Positions 60,208 to 64,000 of a DNA stretch of 64,000 bases are shown piece by piece. The notes under the pieces were generated by a model that was given only the letters and a program-made list of their open reading frames with translations, made no database searches and was not told the DNA's origin. The position numbers and the translations under genes were made by a program. Numbering within the stretch: the first letter of the stretch is position 1; each line of letters opens with the position of its first letter. The stretch comes from Desulfosporosinus hippei DSM 8344. Its GTDB lineage: Bacteria > Bacillota > Desulfitobacteriia > Desulfitobacteriales > Desulfitobacteriaceae. The DNA is taken from positions 1 through 64,000 of the forward strand of contig NZ_FNCP01000005.1 of the NCBI RefSeq assembly GCF_900100785.1, in the 5' to 3' direction.

Positions 60208-61200
60208 TCAATCAATTGTTGATCTTGTTACCAACTTAACATCGATAAAGGTTTCTAAGGGTTGTTTCTTACCATTTATCATTTCATAAGCATAATGCAC
60301 GCCTCTATACCCCTGAATATCTGCTTGTTGATTAATTGTAACTTGCATACTTCCTTTACTAATTGCTTTTTCTGCTTCTCTTAAATCATCAAATCCTGAA
60401 ACAAGTACATTGCTGCGGTTTGATTTATCTAAGTATTGTATTGCTCCTAAGGCCATCATATCATTGGCACAAAAGATGCCCCCTAGATCTGGATATTTAG
60501 CAAAGATTGATGAAGTAATAAAGAATGCTTCATCAATTTTCCAATTTGCGCTTTCCATGGCCACGATTTGAATGTTAGGATTTTCTGAAAAGGCTTTCAA
60601 GGCCCCTTTCTTACGTTGTTCAGAATTATCAGCGCCGCGAATTCCTTCCAGTATTGCGACTTTGGTTGGTTTATTAATTTGGTCAGCGATATATTTAGCG
60701 GACTTATAAGCACCGTCTTCGTTGTTTACGCTAATAAAGGGGATGTCTGTTAAATTCATTTTTCTTAAAAAATTCGGATCTAACCTGTTATCAATATTTA
60801 CAATCGCAATATCTGCTTTCTGAGCTTTTTGCAAAACAGGAATCAAATCTGTGGAACTTCCGGGCGCAATTACTATGGCATCCACTTTCGAATTTATAAG
60901 TTCTTCTACGATACCAATCTGTTGTTCGATTGAAGTCTCTTTTGCTCCAGTTTTAACAATTAAATTAACACCTAACTCGTTTTGAGCTAAGCGCGCACCT
61001 TTTTCCATCTCAATAAAGAAAGGATTTGTCAGGGTTTTCATTACTAAGGCGATATCTGGTATATCCTCATCATCCTCTATATTGACGATTTGCTGCGAAT
61101 CGTTGTCGGGATTATCCGGGTTTTCATTTTGAATCTCTTTTCTACATCCTGTAAGTATAAGAGTAAAAAGAATTAATACACAGATTAAAACTCTCTTCAT
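60208..61200 (-). CDS. Sugar-binding-type lipoprotein (RbsB family) without transporter genes
   Basis: A 330-residue type I periplasmic binding protein. Lipoprotein signal ends LILTGC; the mature part has DIALVMKTLTNPFFIEMEKGARLAQNELGVNLIVKTGAKETSIEQQIGIVEELINSKVDAIVIAPGSSTDL, the typical ribose/galactose-binding start, and NDMMALGAIQYL and VSGFDD later. No ATPase or permease accompanies it. It is 63 bases upstream of a hybrid kinase on the same strand, so it probably presents a sugar or similar ligand to that kinase. AAGGAGTG precedes the ATG. Confidence 0.88.
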   Translation of the reverse strand: MKRVLICVLILFTLILTGCRKEIQNENPDNPDNDSQQIVNIEDDEDIPDIALVMKTLTNPFFIEMEKGARLAQNELGVNLIVKTGAKETSIEQQIGIVEELINSKVDAIVIAPGSSTDLIPVLQKAQKADIAIVNIDNRLDPNFLRKMNLTDIPFISVNNEDGAYKSAKYIADQINKPTKVAILEGIRGADNSEQRKKGALKAFSENPNIQIVAMESANWKIDEAFFITSSIFAKYPDLGGIFCANDMMALGAIQYLDKSNRSNVLVSGFDDLREAEKAISKGSMQVTINQQADIQGYRGVHYAYEMINGKKQPLETFIDVKLVTRSTID

Positions 61201-61541
61201 ATAAACACTCCTTGGATTTAAAATTAGAATGATAATTACCCGTAATAAAATTAATCTTTCCTAGTTATAATATCGAATTTGCTACTTATAAGTCAGTGTC
61301 AATTGGCATTAATTACAATGCTTAAAGCACGTTCTCATTACTTTTTCAAAATGAATAACATTTTACGATACTGATGAAGCCAAAAAAGAGAAGGGATTTC
61401 AACACCTTCTCCTTTAAACAAGTCCTTATAAAAGAGTTCACTTTTTCACAGTTGCGACCAATTGCTCTCGTTAATTAGCGATCTTTATCAGCTAGTTTGA
61501 CACCTCTCATATAACGCGAAGCGTCCACCCTATCTCTCTTT
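61201..61541. other. Intergenic region upstream of the sugar-binding lipoprotein
   Basis: The 341 bases contain the rhodanese gene's terminator (61382-61411) and presumably the promoter of the signalling operon. No catabolite-repression palindrome or ORF stands out. Confidence 0.5.
61382..61411 (-). terminator. Terminator of the rhodanese gene
   Basis: Minus strand GAGAAGG pairs with CCTTCTC around ten bases, followed by six Ts. Confidence 0.8.
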
Positions 61542-61940
61542 TTACTTATTTCCGGAAACCGTCCTAAAAGGCCAACGAACTATCCCGCCCAGATCAAAAA
61601 CATTATTGTAGCCCTGTTTCAATAAGATCTTAACAGCAGCTCTACTCCGATTGCCACTTCTGCAATAGGCAAAAATTGTAGTTTGTTTGTCTGGTAATCT
61701 TTCACTCGCTTCCTGTCTTAAAACAGATAAAGGAATCGAGATACTCTTAGGTATGTGACTATCGATATATTCTTCTTGACTTCGAACATCAAGTAAAACG
61801 ATGCCCTTTTCCTTATCTAATCTTCGTTTTGCTTCTTGAGGATCGATCCTTAGTTGACTGATATTTCCTCGGTTTTTTATATAAACTGCCAATATTAATA
61901 ATCCTACCGATAAACTTCCTATTACGATTGCTTGGTCCAT
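61542..61940 (-). CDS. Membrane-anchored rhodanese-like protein
   Basis: A 132-residue protein with one N-terminal membrane helix (about 4-22) and a rhodanese domain (IVLLDVRSQEEYIDSHIPKSISIPL, then the active-site loop YCRSGNRSRAAVKILLKQGY, ending DLGGIVRWPF). The catalytic cysteine is present, so it can carry a persulfide sulfur. The ATG at 61940 is better spaced from GGAAAGG than the ATG two codons earlier. It is a single gene; its sulfur donor and acceptor are unknown. Confidence 0.9.
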   Translation of the reverse strand: MDQAIVIGSLSVGLLILAVYIKNRGNISQLRIDPQEAKRRLDKEKGIVLLDVRSQEEYIDSHIPKSISIPLSVLRQEASERLPDKQTTIFAYCRSGNRSRAAVKILLKQGYNNVFDLGGIVRWPFRTVSGNK

Positions 61941-62073
61941 AATCATATCCTTTCCACTCTAAAGTGAACTGCTTAGCTATGACATAACGGAGTTTAGAAT
62001 CCCTTATGCTCTCTAGCGTTGTTAAAGGAATTCTAATGCGCCATAGGTTCTTTTGTCAAATGAAACAATAAGA

Positions 62074-62105
62074 GGCGAACTCCAAATGTTTAAATGGAGT
62101 TCGCC
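62074..62105 (-). terminator. Hairpin after the YckD-like gene
   Basis: GGCGAACTCCA pairs exactly with TGGAGTTCGCC around ten bases. The minus-strand tail (TCTTATTG) is only moderately T-rich. Confidence 0.6.
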
Positions 62106-62149
62106 CCAAGTGTTATCCGACATCAGTTAGTTGTGAATGAGTTCCAATC

Positions 62150-62467
62150 CTACTCTGTCTTTGGAGCATTTGAGTTTTTACGGCAGCAGCCTTTTTGGGG
62201 CCCAAAGCCATGGAATTCGCCTTTGTCGATATCTTGTTCAATCTTCGCTTGGCGTTCTTGCATGGATTTCTTGATTTTCTCGGCTTTTGCCTGATCTAAT
62301 ATTCCGGCCTCTACTTCTTTATCAATGATCTGAGCCTTAATGTTGGTCATTTGCTGATTCAGAGCTTTAATCTCTTTCAATTTCTCTTGATCAACAGCCC
62401 CGAAGGCAGGAACGGCACTTACGACCAAGAAAACTAAAGCCAAAACGCTTGCAGCCAATTTTCTCAT
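62150..62467 (-). CDS. Secreted YckD/DUF2680-like protein
   Basis: A 105-residue exported protein. A signal peptide (MRKLAASVLALVFLVVSAVPAFGA) is followed by a charged helical DUF2680-like region (DQEKLKEIKALNQQMTNIKAQIIDKEVEAGILDQAKAEKIKKSMQERQAKIEQD) and a short tail with a Cys-Cys pair. Function unknown. The start is set by GGGGAGG eight bases before the ATG at 62467; a longer frame upstream lacks a ribosome site. Confidence 0.85.
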   Translation of the reverse strand: MRKLAASVLALVFLVVSAVPAFGAVDQEKLKEIKALNQQMTNIKAQIIDKEVEAGILDQAKAEKIKKSMQERQAKIEQDIDKGEFHGFGPQKGCCRKNSNAPKTE

Positions 62468-62620
62468 TTGCCAGACCTCCCCATTCATTTTTATTTTGCC
62501 GGAAACAATCTTATAATGCCCAATAACGCTATTATTATAGTGGGAAAACATAGAATTTCATTATACATCTTTCATTTTGTGACCAATTTATTATTGATAA
62601 ATCAACCTGGTATGCTAAGA

Positions 62621-62643
62621 TTGTATAATCTAGCATTATACAA
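62621..62643. promoter_or_regulatory. Perfect 9 bp inverted repeat upstream of the ABC exporter
   Basis: TTGTATAAT and ATTATACAA flank CTAGC. The left arm contains a TATAAT -10-like hexamer, so a bound protein would cover a promoter. It is about 135 bases upstream of the exporter start. Confidence 0.5.
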
Positions 62644-62720
62644 GTACGATGAACTATTTGTACTGAGTATATAGAAAGATACTTCAACTGTAAAATTAAG
62701 CACGCTTCCCTTTTAGGGAG

Positions 62721-62752
62721 AAAGCCTGAATGCCTTCGGGCTTTCTTCTCTT
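62721..62752 (+). terminator. Leader hairpin ahead of the ABC exporter
   Basis: AAAGCCTGAA pairs with TTCGGGCTTT (one G-U) around TGCC and is followed by CTTCTCTT. It lies between the palindrome at 62621-62643 and the exporter start, so it is either the end of an upstream transcript or an attenuator. A smaller CCCTTTTAGGG hairpin directly precedes it. Confidence 0.55.
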
Positions 62753-62777
62753 AGCGATTGAAAGAGAGTGAATTACA

Positions 62778-64000
62778 ATGTCTATTCTTAAAAAATTCAT
62801 AACTTATTACAGGCCCTATAAGCACTTATTTTATGCAGATATGTTCTGTGCTCTTCTTGTTTCGATTATTGACCTGGCCTTTCCTCAAATCCTTAATTAT
62901 CTCGCCAAGAACCTATTCACCCAAGACAAAGGCGTCATTCTAAATGCTATTGGTTTTGTCGGAATATCCCTCTTGTTAATGTACGTCATTAAGTATTTCT
63001 GCCAATATTTCATCATTTCCTGGGGCCACATCATGGGCGCTAGAATGGAAACCGACATGAGAAAAGATCTATTTAGTCAATTTCAGCGCTTATCTTTTTC
63101 CTATTATGACAAAAACAATACTGGAGAAATGATGTCCAAATTAGTCGTAGATTTATTTGATATCTCTGAGCTGGCTCATCATGGGCCAGAGAACGTTTTT
63201 ATCTCCGCTCTGAAAATTATTGGTTCTTTTAGTATCCTGCTCCTTATTAATGTTAGAATGACTTTGATTCTCTTACTAGTCACCATAATTATGGTGTTTT
63301 TCACTATTTATAAAAATTACAAGATGGCACCTAGCTTCTCAGATAGCCGAATCAAAATTGCAGCGGTTAATTCCAGCCTTCAAGATAGCCTGACTGGAGT
63401 TAGGGTGGTTAAGTCTTTTGCTAATGAAAACCTAGAAAGGCAAAAATTCCAAAAACACAATCATGAGTTTTTGGAATCCAAAAATAGAATCTACAAACTT
63501 ATGGGCTCTTTTCACGCCTGGAATTCATTTTTTGAAGGATTACTCTACGTGGTAATCATTGTTTCCGGCGGAATATTTATTGCCGATGGTTCATTAAAGG
63601 TTTCCGATCTAGCTATATATGTTCTATACATCAACCTTTTCATCAACCCCATTGATGTCTTGATAAACTATACGGAATCATTTCAAAAAGGATACGCGGG
63701 TTTTAAGCGTTTTATCGAAGTGATGGAAACACTACCTGAAATTGCGGACAAGGATACCGCTGAACCTCTAACAGATGTTAAAGGAGATATTATTTATAAA
63801 AATGTTTCCTTCCGCTACAACGATGATTCTAACGTTTTAGATAATGTTAGTTTAGGAATAAAGGCAGGTAAAACCATTGCCCTAGTCGGTCCATCCGGAG
63901 GAGGAAAAACCACTTTATGTTCTCTTCTGCCCAGATTTTATGATGTGACTTCAGGATCAATTACTATCGATGGAAAAGATATCCGAGATGTCACCTTAGA
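62778..64000 (+). CDS. ABC exporter, fused membrane and ATPase domains (partial, runs off the window)
   Basis: About 407 residues are visible and no stop is reached. A six-helix exporter domain (about 1-320) carries the type IV core (FQRLSFSYYDKNNTGEMMSKLVVDLFDISELAHHGPENVF; VNSSLQDSLTGVRVVKSFANE). The ATPase domain starts near 335 with the A loop FRYND and Walker A GPSGGGKTT. It resembles MsbA/BmrA-type lipid or drug exporters, which act as dimers; a partner gene may follow. The ribosome site (AAAGAGAG) is weak. Confidence 0.93.
   Translation, partial: MSILKKFITYYRPYKHLFYADMFCALLVSIIDLAFPQILNYLAKNLFTQDKGVILNAIGFVGISLLLMYVIKYFCQYFIISWGHIMGARMETDMRKDLFSQFQRLSFSYYDKNNTGEMMSKLVVDLFDISELAHHGPENVFISALKIIGSFSILLLINVRMTLILLLVTIIMVFFTIYKNYKMAPSFSDSRIKIAAVNSSLQDSLTGVRVVKSFANENLERQKFQKHNHEFLESKNRIYKLMGSFHAWNSFFEGLLYVVIIVSGGIFIADGSLKVSDLAIYVLYINLFINPIDVLINYTESFQKGYAGFKRFIEVMETLPEIADKDTAEPLTDVKGDIIYKNVSFRYNDDSNVLDNVSLGIKAGKTIALVGPSGGGKTTLCSLLPRFYDVTSGSITIDGKDIRDVTL

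Overview
The window is a chromosomal segment of a low-GC, anaerobic, spore-forming Firmicute. The gene set (one-piece pyruvate:ferredoxin oxidoreductase, a ferredoxin-domain ETF plus lactate dehydrogenase cluster, a DUF3787 spore-surface-type protein, T-box and cobalamin riboswitch control, many GTG/TTG starts behind strong AGGAGG sites) fits a Desulfosporosinus/Desulfitobacterium-type member of the Peptococcales. That placement is inference from gene content; no phylogenetic marker was compared.

Layout. 1-540: 5' end of a 16S rRNA gene on the minus strand with a boxA-like leader and three tandem sigma-A promoters. 540-4,980: PadR/DUF2812 pair, a ketopantoate-reductase-like gene, and an Lsa-type ABC-F ribosome-protection gene behind a leader that looks like a transcription attenuator. 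4,450-7,490: ECF transporter operon under a cobalamin riboswitch. 7,640-10,300: MocR regulator divergent from azlCD. 10,550-15,580: an Fe-S/HTH protein divergent from an electron-bifurcating lactate dehydrogenase operon (etfB-etfA-lctD). 15,730-22,130: trmB, a broken old-yellow-enzyme gene, a diguanylate cyclase, a DUF4342 gene, psd and a YtrA-type ABC operon with a perfect operator. 22,130-27,480: hybrid kinase plus HD-GYP module. 27,780-34,030: ferritin-like protein, diaminopimelate-decarboxylase-like gene, queC, a second DUF4342 gene with a two-component system, and a small spore-coat-type gene. 34,110-38,110: a REP-like palindrome with tandem copies, PFOR and tRNA-Gly. 38,400-43,410: branched-chain amino-acid ABC transporter under a T-box. 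43,580-45,680: yojF-bshB2 and a formate/nitrite channel. 46,000-52,090: an unusual Cache-HAMP-HTH membrane regulator, a homocysteine methyltransferase-like gene and three tandem M42 aminopeptidases. 52,250-61,200: a second large c-di-GMP/phosphorelay cluster with an orphan sugar-binding lipoprotein. 61,540-64,000: rhodanese, a YckD-like secreted protein, and an ABC exporter running off the end.

Two themes stand out. First, signalling: two large hybrid histidine kinases, each next to a response regulator with a c-di-GMP phosphodiesterase output (HD-GYP or EAL), plus two diguanylate cyclases and two further response regulators. Second, RNA-level control: a cobalamin riboswitch, a T-box and a probable antibiotic-responsive attenuator can all be read from the sequence, along with several perfect palindromic operators (PadR, MocR, FadR/LldR-like, YtrA).

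The most unusual items are the Cache-HAMP-HTH one-component regulator (46,016-47,179), the HTH/Fe-S protein divergent from the lactate dehydrogenase operon (10,554-11,831), the lsa attenuator, the asymmetric ECF ATPase, and the lipoprotein/hybrid kinase/EAL module. No CRISPR array, prophage or intact insertion sequence was seen.
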